A DNA stretch of 64,000 bases from Treponema sp. (GTDB taxonomy: Bacteria; Spirochaetota; Spirochaetia; Treponematales; Treponemataceae). The position numbers and the translations under genes were made by a program. The notes beneath the pieces are model-generated. The model worked only from the letters and a program-made list of their open reading frames with translations, ran no database searches and was not told the origin of the DNA. This document shows, in pieces, positions 26,273-33,564 of this stretch. The number at the start of each line of letters is the position of its first letter. Positions within the stretch are counted from its first letter, which is position 1. The stretch is from assembly GCA_017392945.1 (NCBI GenBank), contig JAFOSK010000066.1:41640-105639 (forward strand), in the 5' to 3' direction.

Positions 26273-27745
26273 CTATTTTTTGCTTTCCTCATTAAGGAAC
26301 TTTTCGTTGTTCTGTTCATACCACCATTTTGTGTACGGAAGCTTGATTCGGGCAGCGAGATTTTTTTCAAACGAGCGGTTAGTTACCGTGTCGCGGATAA
26401 GTTTTGCAAAGCTCAAAGTTCCCTCGTAACCAAAGACAGTATATTCATCAGCAACGAAAACAGCGGCATAGCCCTGCTTGATCGCCCAAACTGTTGTTCC
26501 CGGATGACGGCTGAAGTAAACGTCTGGTTTGTAACGGTTGAGAATGTTCAGAACTTCGTAATTCTGCTGGTCTGCAACGGCAACCTTCATGTCTTTTGGC
26601 GATGTTTTAAGAAGGTGTTCCAATGCCGGCGGAACCTGTCCGTTGTCGTACTTGTAGTCGTAATGCCATGCAAGCGCGTAATCAATTGTCATTCCGAATT
26701 CCTGCAAAACGCGGGCAATTTCGTAAGTAAAGCCCGGACCCATTCCTATTACTGCTCGGAGTCCGCGTAAAGGTTTGATGGCTTCTTCAATCTGCGGAAT
26801 AAAAATTTCGCGCTGTTTTTTGATGTAAGCTTCAACCTGTTCACGGCGACCGATTGCATCTCCGATTCCACGAAGCCATGTTTCAAAGCCTGTAACGCCG
26901 GAATGGTTGATAGTGCGCACATAAGGTACGCCGTAAGTTTCTTCAAGAGCGTTGCCCAGATAAGTTCCCAAAGTTCCGCAGATGCAGACCGTTGCAAGAG
27001 CTTCGCTAAGGTGCGAAAGTTCTTCGATCGTGGAGTTACAGTATAAGAACTGCGGCTCTGCATCAAAAACTTCATTAAAAATCTTGGTGATCTGAGGGCG
27101 TGCGCTTTCATAGAAGTTTTTGATGTTTATAATCCTGCGTTTTTCCTTAGGTGGTTTTACAATTCCCTGCAAAACAGCGTGATCTGAAATATCAAATCCG
27201 CTCGCCCAGATCCGGCTCTTGAAGCCTTCGCAGTGAACCGGGATTACTGGAATTGGAAGTTCATCGTTAATTTCGTCTGCAAGCCCGTCTACGTCCTCTC
27301 CAATAACGCCCGAAACGCATGAAGTTGAGATAAAGATTGCATCCGGCTTGTAGGCGTTATAAGTATGCTCTACGATTTTGCGAAGATCGTTCATTGCTCC
27401 AAAAACAGTGTCTTTTTCGTTTAGATCCGTGCAGACAAAAACGGAATTCGTAGTCTTGTTGATGCGCGCTGCAATCTGACCGAATTTTACGCTGTCGTTG
27501 CTGGCCATTGCTGTACAACCTGCCGGTGCATGGTAAACTACGGCTACATTTCTGATGGCTGCCAGTGCATTCAACGCACATCCGGAAAGACATGAACTTG
27601 ACTGGCTGAAGCAGCGTTCCCTATTTTTTAATGAACCGCATTCTGAGCGGTATACGAGGGTTTCAAGGTCTCCTGTAAAACCAGTTATAGAGCCGAGTCT
27701 GTTTTCTCGTACGGCAAGATTTGCATTCTTAAAATTATATGGCAT
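26273..27745 (-). CDS. NifD-like nitrogenase alpha-subunit homologue, copy 2
   Basis: 490 residues, the same length as copy 1 and collinear with it: Cys52, Cys56, Cys77 (HAPAGC) and Cys143 (STSCVSGVIGED). The cofactor ligand is Cys256 in CICGTLGTY. The segment CEGFKSRIWASGF again puts Trp and Phe at the Gln191 and His195 positions, and ADEYTVFGYEG replaces the His442 region. Start: the longer frame begins at 27775, but GGAGG stands eight bases before the ATG at 27743-27745 and the protein from there aligns with copy 1, so 27745 is chosen. It follows NifK copy 2 after an unusual 240-base spacer. Order is K then D here, the reverse of copy 1. Confidence 0.87.
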   Translation of the reverse strand: MPYNFKNANLAVRENRLGSITGFTGDLETLVYRSECGSLKNRERCFSQSSSCLSGCALNALAAIRNVAVVYHAPAGCTAMASNDSVKFGQIAARINKTTNSVFVCTDLNEKDTVFGAMNDLRKIVEHTYNAYKPDAIFISTSCVSGVIGEDVDGLADEINDELPIPVIPVHCEGFKSRIWASGFDISDHAVLQGIVKPPKEKRRIINIKNFYESARPQITKIFNEVFDAEPQFLYCNSTIEELSHLSEALATVCICGTLGTYLGNALEETYGVPYVRTINHSGVTGFETWLRGIGDAIGRREQVEAYIKKQREIFIPQIEEAIKPLRGLRAVIGMGPGFTYEIARVLQEFGMTIDYALAWHYDYKYDNGQVPPALEHLLKTSPKDMKVAVADQQNYEVLNILNRYKPDVYFSRHPGTTVWAIKQGYAAVFVADEYTVFGYEGTLSFAKLIRDTVTNRSFEKNLAARIKLPYTKWWYEQNNEKFLNEESKK

Positions 27746-27985
27746 AAATGATTCCTCCATTTTTTTTGGGTGCATCCGTCGCAGGCGACGGTCGGGTGTT
27801 CCGCACTTCGCTGACGCTCATTCCTTCGGAATGCCTTCGGCAGTGCTCCATACCCTTGCATATTAGCTTGCACTTGCTGAACTTGCATGACCAGAGTACG
27901 AGGTGCTCTTATCAACGTAAGCTCAAGGTCTGCCCGTTGCTTCGGCAGATTATGCAAATGCAGGCTGAACGTCCGCTGTTTTCTG
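27746..27985. other. Hairpin-rich spacer separating nifK and nifD of copy 2
   Basis: 240 bases, GC-richer than the genes, without a supported gene. Perfect small hairpins include CCGTCGC-AG-GCGACGG at 27776-27791 and CATTCC-TTC-GGAATG at 27819-27833. Subunits of one complex are rarely split by such a spacer. It may be an inserted repeat or an RNA-processing or stability element adjusting the K to D ratio. Confidence 0.45.
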
Positions 27986-29329
27986 TTACAATTTCAACTT
28001 GCTCAGAGCGGCTGTAAAAATCTGCTCAAGCAGGTGAAGCCCTCCAGAGTATCCTGCAATGTGGTCATTGATGACCAATTTTTCCAACATCGGGTAGCTT
28101 ACGTTCACATAATGTGCGCCTATTTCCGTTGCAAGCTTTTTCTCCCAGTTTGAACCGATGATCAGCGGTGTTCCGGCAAAATCGGTCTTTCTGATCTGTT
28201 CCTGAATGTCATGTCCGTCCGTCGTAAACTGTACTTCTGCCTGAATTCCGTAGTTCAGGTTTGAAATTTCGTTTGCAATCTGGGTACGGAATGCTTCTGG
28301 AGCATCATCGGTTATAAAAAGTTTTTCCGGGAACAAGCCCATGTCATTTACCAGGAATTTAGTGACTGCCATCGTGTACTGACTGTCGCTGACTACGGTA
28401 AAACGCTTTCCTAGAATTCGTGTTTCCAAAAGAGTGTCTGCAAATCGTTCTATATAATAGTAGAACTCTGCTTCTTTTTCACTTATAACGCGTTCAACGG
28501 AATTCTTGTCTATGCCGGTAAATTCCTGTACGGCACGAAGGAATTTTGTAGTTTCGCTTGCACCGATTGGAAGGATCGGATAGTGCAGCAGCGGAATCTT
28601 GAATTTTGTCTCAAGATATTTTGCGCTTTCTAATCCAACCCAAGGAGAAATTAGAATGGTAAATTCAGCCCTTGCAGCATTTTTGATGTTTTCTATTCCC
28701 CGGCCGAAACCGAATATCGTATTTGGTTTTAGACCGATGGCAGAAATCAAGTTTTCAATTTCGCGTAGGTTGCCGAGCCAGTATGGGTCCTGCTGTGGCG
28801 GGCCTGCAAAAATATTTACAAGACCTTTTATTGTTGCAGAGCCCGAAGCAAGTATCTGTTCTTCGCGTTCATCCCTTATTTCCGGGCGGTTCAGGTACTG
28901 TTCAAAAATTGATTTTAGGATCCAGTCGTGACCTACATAGTTGTTTCCTTTGAAGCCCGGTGTTTTTGCCCAGATTACAGGTTTGTCTTCTTCTTCAAAT
29001 TCTTGTGCAACTTCCTTTATGTCGTCACCGATGATTTCGCCTGTACAGCCGGAAAGCACTACGAACACATCTGCGTCAATAACCCGCAGGGCATTGTGAA
29101 TTGTAGAGCGTAATTTGTCAGAACCGCCGAATACAACTTCTTTTTCACTAATTGATGTACAAGGGAAGATGTTAGGACTGTATCTTCCGCTTGTTCCGTT
29201 GTTGTCGTTCAGTTTTGCGGCACAACCTGGTCCTGAATGAAGAACTGGAATTGCCCCTGTGATAGACTGAACTGTCTGCATAGCTGCCAACGCACACTTG
29301 TAACGCGGCTGATCAAGAATTTTAGCCAT
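27986..29329 (-). CDS. NifK-like nitrogenase beta-subunit homologue, copy 2
   Basis: 447 residues, collinear with copy 1. P-cluster ligands: Cys12 (RYKCALAAM), Cys36 (HSGPGCAAK) and Cys95 (VLSGCTGE). The 'NDNNGTSGRYSPNIFPC' stretch after the second ligand differs from copy 1, and the protein lacks the glycine-rich loop (GYGGGG) found there; this loop lies near the subunit interface and may affect specificity. RBS AGAGGT precedes the ATG. It is encoded between NifX copy 2 and NifD copy 2 in a leftward unit whose promoter carries two operator copies. Expected to form an alpha2-beta2 complex with NifD copy 2. Confidence 0.85.
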   Translation of the reverse strand: MAKILDQPRYKCALAAMQTVQSITGAIPVLHSGPGCAAKLNDNNGTSGRYSPNIFPCTSISEKEVVFGGSDKLRSTIHNALRVIDADVFVVLSGCTGEIIGDDIKEVAQEFEEEDKPVIWAKTPGFKGNNYVGHDWILKSIFEQYLNRPEIRDEREEQILASGSATIKGLVNIFAGPPQQDPYWLGNLREIENLISAIGLKPNTIFGFGRGIENIKNAARAEFTILISPWVGLESAKYLETKFKIPLLHYPILPIGASETTKFLRAVQEFTGIDKNSVERVISEKEAEFYYYIERFADTLLETRILGKRFTVVSDSQYTMAVTKFLVNDMGLFPEKLFITDDAPEAFRTQIANEISNLNYGIQAEVQFTTDGHDIQEQIRKTDFAGTPLIIGSNWEKKLATEIGAHYVNVSYPMLEKLVINDHIAGYSGGLHLLEQIFTAALSKLKL

Positions 29330-29454
29330 TTTGTACCTCTGTAGCGGTGATTGCGTTGGTTTAGTTGTTCGAGTTCATCTGAAACCGGAACCTACGAAAA
29401 CACCAGTTTTTATGTAATGGTCATTCTTCCAAGTTCAATGACCCGAATATTTCG

Positions 29455-29874
29455 CTATTTTTTGCTTTTCCTTTCCGAAATCTTTTTTCGAAAATCATTT
29501 ATTTTTCCAATTGCTTCATCTATTGGAAGAACGATGTCATAGGCAGTGATCTTATATTTTGCCAATGCTCTTATTGCATGCGGTCCGATTCTTGCTACAA
29601 GAACATAGTCCACGTCGGAAAGGGCTGCCGCAATATCATCCATAGGGGAAGCGTGTTCTCCTTCTCCGTTCCGTCCGCCGCAACCTGAATCTTTGCTGTT
29701 CTGAGTGCCGGAGCATGCACCGCCAGAACATGCTGGTGTTATGCTGCGTTCTTCAATGTCTTCAAAGGATCCTGTTTCTTCATTTACTTCAAAAATCCAG
29801 AACGAATCTACATGTCCAAAGTGAGAATCAACGTTTTTTCCATCGCTGCTAGCGACTGCGATCTTGTATTTCAT
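29455..29874 (-). CDS. Stand-alone NifX/NafY-like cofactor-binding protein, copy 2
   Basis: 139 residues. The family start YKIAVASSDGKNVDSHFGH and the later VLVARIGPHAIRAL identify it. Between them is a longer cysteine-rich insertion than in copy 1: CSGGACSG, then CGG, with Gly/Ser/Asn-rich spacing, which could bind a metal cluster. Likely carries NifB-derived cofactor precursor to NifD/K copy 2. It is first in the leftward X-K-D unit, directly behind the paired operators, whereas in the other operon NifX is last. The NifB encoded upstream lacks a fused NifX domain, so these separate proteins supply that function. Confidence 0.82.
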   Translation of the reverse strand: MKYKIAVASSDGKNVDSHFGHVDSFWIFEVNEETGSFEDIEERSITPACSGGACSGTQNSKDSGCGGRNGEGEHASPMDDIAAALSDVDYVLVARIGPHAIRALAKYKITAYDIVLPIDEAIGKINDFRKKISERKSKK

Positions 29875-29891
29875 ACGGTTTCCTTTACAAA

Positions 29892-29951
29892 CCTAGTGTT
29901 TAAGTAGGTTATAAAAATATTCTATACCCTTTTTCCTACTTATGCAATAGG
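29892..29951 (-). promoter_or_regulatory. Promoter with paired operators before nifX-nifK-nifD copy 2
   Basis: On the minus strand: -35 TTGCAT (29942-29947) inside the operator at 29935-29951, 17-base spacer, -10 TAGAAT (29919-29924). A second operator, CCTAGTGTTTAAGTAGG, is at 29892-29908, past the -10. The layout matches the other two-site promoters in the island. Confidence 0.7.
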
Positions 29952-30213
29952 AAATATAAATATTAGTTATATTTTTATTTTATAACTGCCCCCTTTGTTT
30001 TTACCCTTTGCTTTAATTGAATTTAAAGACTTCTGGCACTAGGCGGAAAACATATCCCGTTCCTCTGCCGGGGACAGTGCAATATATAAAAAAGTGCTGA
30101 ACACGCTTTGCAGGACATGTGCTTTTATCTGATCCATATTTCATTTTTGGTATAGGAAAAAGCCTTTTGAAGTTTTTTTTGCCGGTGCAGACGCTTTTAT
30201 GGATTTACAGGAA

Positions 30214-31086
30214 TTAACCGTGGCTGAAGGTTTCTTTTGTGCTTACATGCTCTTTGTAAATCTCGCTGCCGATGTCATATTCTCCAGGAACTCCTATTGC
30301 ATCGGCACGGCAATGCGCACAGTGCGTAAATATGTTTATGTAAGGGTAGGCGGCTTTTCTTGCTTCATCAAGCTGCGTAAATGTAGGGGCGTTCAAATTC
30401 TTAAGTTCATTTTGCGGAATAAGAGGAATGATATTGTAAATGTGCGCTCCTGCATCTTTTACGGTATAAGCTATTTCTTCAATGTGATGGTCGTTTATTC
30501 CAGGGCATAGAACTGTATTCACTTTGATAAGTGTGCCAGAATTTGCAATTTTCTTTATTCCTTCAATCTGATTTTTTATAAGAATTTCCGCAGCTTCGAT
30601 GCCCGTATAAATCTTTCCATGATAGATTATCCTGTTGTTAAGCTGGGCTTCTATCTCTGGTTCTACAGCGTTCACTGTTACCGTCAATGTGTCAATTCCC
30701 ACTTCAAGTAGTTCATCGGCTTTTTCCGGCAGAAGCAGTCCGTTTGTACTCATACAACGCAGCAAATTTGGAAATTCTTTTTTTACAAGCTTGAAAGTTT
30801 CAAATGCGTAATTTGTGGCCAAAGTGTCCCCTGGGCCGGCTATTCCAACCACGCTGATTTCAGGACATTTTTCCAGCGCACGACGAATGTATTCGCATGC
30901 CTCCTGAGGTTTTATAACTGTGCTGGTAACGCCAGGACGGTTTTCTGTTTCGTTGATTTTTCTGTCGCAAAAGCGGCATTCAATATTGCAGCCGGGTGCA
31001 ACAGGAAGGTGAATTCGTCCTTTATTGTGTTTGTGCGGTCCGAAACACGGATGCTCGCGATAAATTGTTTCTTCGTCTAATGCCAT
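30214..31086 (-). CDS. nifB: NifB, radical SAM cofactor-core synthase
   Basis: 290 residues. Radical SAM cluster Cys33-x3-Cys37-x2-Cys40 (GCNIECRFCDRK). NifB-specific signatures are HPCFG near the N-terminus, ENRPGV after the radical SAM loop, and HCAHCRADAIG near the C-terminus, whose cysteines and histidines bind the auxiliary K clusters. It fuses two 4Fe-4S clusters into the 8Fe-9S-C NifB cofactor. It is the short form without a NifX domain. Its presence shows that the NifD-like proteins hold a NifB-derived cofactor, unlike BchNB or CfbCD. ATG 31086 is preferred over an upstream GTG (31092) because AGAGGTG would overlap that start. It has its own paired-operator promoter. Confidence 0.93.
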   Translation of the reverse strand: MALDEETIYREHPCFGPHKHNKGRIHLPVAPGCNIECRFCDRKINETENRPGVTSTVIKPQEACEYIRRALEKCPEISVVGIAGPGDTLATNYAFETFKLVKKEFPNLLRCMSTNGLLLPEKADELLEVGIDTLTVTVNAVEPEIEAQLNNRIIYHGKIYTGIEAAEILIKNQIEGIKKIANSGTLIKVNTVLCPGINDHHIEEIAYTVKDAGAHIYNIIPLIPQNELKNLNAPTFTQLDEARKAAYPYINIFTHCAHCRADAIGVPGEYDIGSEIYKEHVSTKETFSHG

Positions 31087-31100
31087 ATTCACCTCTAAAA

Positions 31101-31153
31101 CCTAGTGCTAAAGTAGGTTTACAATATATATAAATACCTAGTTAGTCAATAGG
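31101..31153 (-). promoter_or_regulatory. Promoter with paired operators before nifB
   Basis: Operators at 31101-31117 (CCTAGTGCTAAAGTAGG) and 31137-31153 (CCTAGTTAGTCAATAGG), 36 bases start to start. On the minus strand the second contains the -35 TTGACT (31144-31149), followed by TATATT or TATTGT as -10. The first operator lies between the -10 and the start codon. Confidence 0.7.
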
Positions 31154-31279
31154 GATAATAATAAAAAAAACGGACTTACTTGTTCGGAGTGACATGCAAT
31201 GTTCTGTTTTTTGATGATCTGTCAGCTGAAATCTGAGCTGTCTGTGAAGTTGACTTCTTTTTGTAAAAAAAATATTATT

Positions 31280-31296
31280 CCTATAATTTTACTAGG
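31280..31296 (+). promoter_or_regulatory. CCTA-N9-TAGG operator before ridA
   Basis: CCTATAATTTTACTAGG contains a TATAAT -10 element at 31282-31287, so binding would block the promoter directly. The ridA start is 41 bases downstream. One copy only. Confidence 0.6.
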
Positions 31297-31336
31297 TCAA
31301 ATATCTTTCATCATGTAAAATATAACGAGGTAAAAT

Positions 31337-31708
31337 ATGAAAATCATAGAAACAAAATCTGCGCCGGCTGCAATCGGTCCGTATTCACAGGCAATAATTG
31401 CAAATGGATTTGTCTATACTTCTGGTCAGATTTCGCTAAATCCGCAGACGGGCAGTATTGAAGCAGACGGTATTGAAGCACAGAGCGAACAGGCAATTAA
31501 AAATCTTGGCGAAATCTTAAAGGCTGCCGGTTCTGATTTTTCAAGAGTTGTAAAAACAACTTGCTTTCTTGCAGATATAAAAGATTTTGCGGCATTCAAT
31601 GCTGTTTATGAAAAATATTTTATTTCTAAGCCGGCCCGAAGCTGTTTTCAGGTTGCGGCTATTCCAAAAAATGCACTTGTTGAAATAGAAGCTGTTGCCG
31701 TTGTCTGA
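31337..31708 (+). CDS. ridA: RidA/YjgF enamine-imine deaminase
   Basis: 123 residues, the standard RidA length. The hallmark segments are APAAIGPYSQAI, YTSGQISLNP and PARSCFQVAAIPKNALVEIE, with the substrate-binding arginine in PARS. RidA hydrolyses reactive enamines and imines released by PLP enzymes such as cystathionine lyases and threonine or serine dehydratases. This fits a locus with several PLP-dependent sulfur enzymes (cysK, metB-like, patB-like), whose C-S lyases make 2-aminoacrylate. A copy of the island operator overlaps its promoter. A radical SAM gene follows after 19 bases in the same direction. Confidence 0.92.
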   Translation: MKIIETKSAPAAIGPYSQAIIANGFVYTSGQISLNPQTGSIEADGIEAQSEQAIKNLGEILKAAGSDFSRVVKTTCFLADIKDFAAFNAVYEKYFISKPARSCFQVAAIPKNALVEIEAVAVV

Positions 31709-31727
31709 TAGATTTCAGGAGATGTAG

Positions 31728-32348
31728 ATGAAGGAAAGCAAAAAGATGATGAATGTTGTGTATCCGGTTCACAGCGGACTATATCTTAATCTTACAAATC
31801 GTTGTCCTTGTGCCTGTACTTTTTGCATCAGACAGAAAGATGACAGCGTAGGTGGTCAGGCGTCGCTTTGGCTGGACCATGAGCCTACTTTTGAAGAGGT
31901 AAGAGACGCCTTGCTTTCAGAAGATCTGGAAAAATACAGTGAATTTGTCTTTTGTGGCTTCGGTGAGCCTACCGAAGCTTTGGATGTTCTTCTTAAGACT
32001 GCCGGTTTTTTAAAATTACGGACCAAAAAAATAGTACGGCTCAATACGAATGGGCTTGGAAATCTAATTCATAAAAAAGATATTACTCCTCTTTTTAAGG
32101 GGTTAATCGATTCTGTTTCTATAAGCCTTAATTCCAGCGATCCAAAAATTTATAAAGAGCGCGTACGCCCAGAATTTGGCGATGGCTCTTATAAAGCAAT
32201 GTTAGAATTTGCCCGCAATGCGCTTAGATATGTTCCGTCCGTTTCCATGACTACGGTTTCTACCACAATTACGCATGATGACGAAGAAAACTGCCGAAAA
32301 CTTTGTGAAAGTTTAGGAGTGAATTATAGAATACGAAATTATATTTAG
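31728..32348 (+). CDS. Radical SAM protein, TatD-associated type
   Basis: 206 residues. The 4Fe-4S ligands are in RCPCACTFCIR (Cys-x3-Cys-x2-Cys), followed by FCGFGEPTEAL (the SAM-binding GGE-like motif) and LNTNGLGN. Size and the 'NLTNRCPC...CGFGEPT' pattern match the small radical SAM proteins often linked to TatD-family hydrolases. No TatD gene is in view. Its substrate is not known. It lies 19 bases after ridA and is probably co-transcribed under the sulfur operator. A maturation or repair role for the nitrogenase-like system would be speculation. Confidence 0.75.
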   Translation: MKESKKMMNVVYPVHSGLYLNLTNRCPCACTFCIRQKDDSVGGQASLWLDHEPTFEEVRDALLSEDLEKYSEFVFCGFGEPTEALDVLLKTAGFLKLRTKKIVRLNTNGLGNLIHKKDITPLFKGLIDSVSISLNSSDPKIYKERVRPEFGDGSYKAMLEFARNALRYVPSVSMTTVSTTITHDDEENCRKLCESLGVNYRIRNYI

Positions 32349-32487
32349 TCCGAAAATTTATAGATAATGGGCATCAAAAGAAAATAGCACTAAGTGCGCA
32401 ACTTGTTGGACTCATTTATGTTTTTGGAATTATATAGTTTACCGTTGCCGTTCTGTCATAAAATTTAATGTGTCTCGCTGCTTTTTT

Positions 32488-33426
32488 TTATTGATTTTCT
32501 TGTAACATGGAATCTGGGGTATGTACATGCTGTTTCAATGATTCAATATAGGTCGTTGCATAGCGTGATAAAAGCATCCCTTTGCGTGTAAGAATGCCTA
32601 CCGTCATGTGTTCGTCGCAGACAAGCGGGCGGGAGATAATATTTGCTCCGTTCAGTTCATGACTGATGATTCCGGAGCAGATTGTGTATCCATTTAATCC
32701 AATAAGCAGATTGAAAAGTGTCGCTCTGTCGCGTACCTGAATATTTTTGTGGCAGTCAAAATCAATTTCTGTGAGGGGTTCTTCTGCAAAATAGAATGAA
32801 TTAAAGTCTCCCTGCTCATAACTAAGGTATGGAAATGGTTCTAAATCAATAAGTTTTATTTCTTGTTTTTTTGCAAGCGGATTTTTTGTTGAAATGAAAA
32901 CATACAGTGAGGTTGTAAAAAGAGGTCTAAAAGATAAATTGTTTTTCTTTATCAGTTTTGAAATTATATTTTCATTTCTGCCAGATAGATACAGAACTCC
33001 TATTTCACTTTTCAAATGTGCGACATCTTCTATTATTTCGTGCGTCTGAGTTTCCCTGAGCGTAAAATTATATTTTTTTTCGCCGAATTTACGGATTACA
33101 TCTATAAACGCATTTACTGCAAAAGAATAATGCTGGGCACTTACAGAAAAAATTGGATTTACATTTCCATTTTTATTCTTGAATCTGTCTTCCAGCAGGA
33201 CTGTCTGTTCAAGAATCTGTCTTGCATAAGATAAGAATTCATCGCCGTCGTTAGTTATTGTTACGCCTTTGTTTGAGCGTGAAAAAATAATGATCCCCAT
33301 TTCTGTTTCCAAATCTCGGATGGCGGCTGTAAGGCTTGGCTGAGAAATAAAAAGCCGGCGTGAAGCTTCGGTTATGTTGTGCGTGTCTGCTACGGCTACT
33401 GCATATTTTAATTGCTGCAATGTCAT
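32488..33426 (-). CDS. LysR-family regulator divergent from metE (MetR-like role)
   Basis: 312 residues from the ATG at 33426. The N-terminus MTLQQLKYAVAVADT and SRRLFISQPSLTAAIRDLE are the LysR helix-turn-helix. A longer frame starts at 33462, but the first 12 residues are absent from the family and neither start has a clear RBS. It is divergent from metE with 138 bases between starts, the same arrangement as metR-metE in enteric bacteria, where MetR senses homocysteine. A 16-base perfect palindrome ACTATTTGAAAATAGT at 33481-33496 lies in the gap and may be its binding site. It is related to the LysR protein at 25209. Confidence 0.85.
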   Translation of the reverse strand: MTLQQLKYAVAVADTHNITEASRRLFISQPSLTAAIRDLETEMGIIIFSRSNKGVTITNDGDEFLSYARQILEQTVLLEDRFKNKNGNVNPIFSVSAQHYSFAVNAFIDVIRKFGEKKYNFTLRETQTHEIIEDVAHLKSEIGVLYLSGRNENIISKLIKKNNLSFRPLFTTSLYVFISTKNPLAKKQEIKLIDLEPFPYLSYEQGDFNSFYFAEEPLTEIDFDCHKNIQVRDRATLFNLLIGLNGYTICSGIISHELNGANIISRPLVCDEHMTVGILTRKGMLLSRYATTYIESLKQHVHTPDSMLQENQ

Positions 33427-33480
33427 AGTTTCATGATAATTGAAATAAGAAAATATTTCCATAGGAAAAAACTATTGCAA

Positions 33481-33557
33481 ACTATTTGAAAATAGTATTT
33501 TTCTCTTTGGTTAAAAATTCCTATAATGCTTTTATTATAACATAGTATACAGGTAGG
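33481..33557 (+). promoter_or_regulatory. metE/LysR intergenic control region
   Basis: The palindrome ACTATTTGAAAATAGT (33481-33496) preceded by a further ACTATT (33470-33475) is a plausible LysR site. Further right, CATA-N9-TAGG at 33541-33557 is the island operator with one mismatch, close to the metE start at 33565. The metE-metF unit may thus answer to both regulators; the Rrf2 part is weak. Confidence 0.4.
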
Positions 33558-33564
33558 TATTGGT

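Noticed and set aside
26207..26770. Plus-strand frame of 187 codons opposite nifD2
   Set aside because: Antisense to conserved nifD2 sequence; Cys/Phe/Val-rich shadow composition.
27746..27985. CRISPR array or tandem repeats in hairpin-rich spacers
   Set aside because: The hairpins are all different and there is no regular repeat-spacer period; no cas genes in the window.
33463..33564. SAM, cobalamin or T-box riboswitch before metE
   Set aside because: The gap is only about 100 bases and shows no matching core; a LysR-type palindrome explains the region better.
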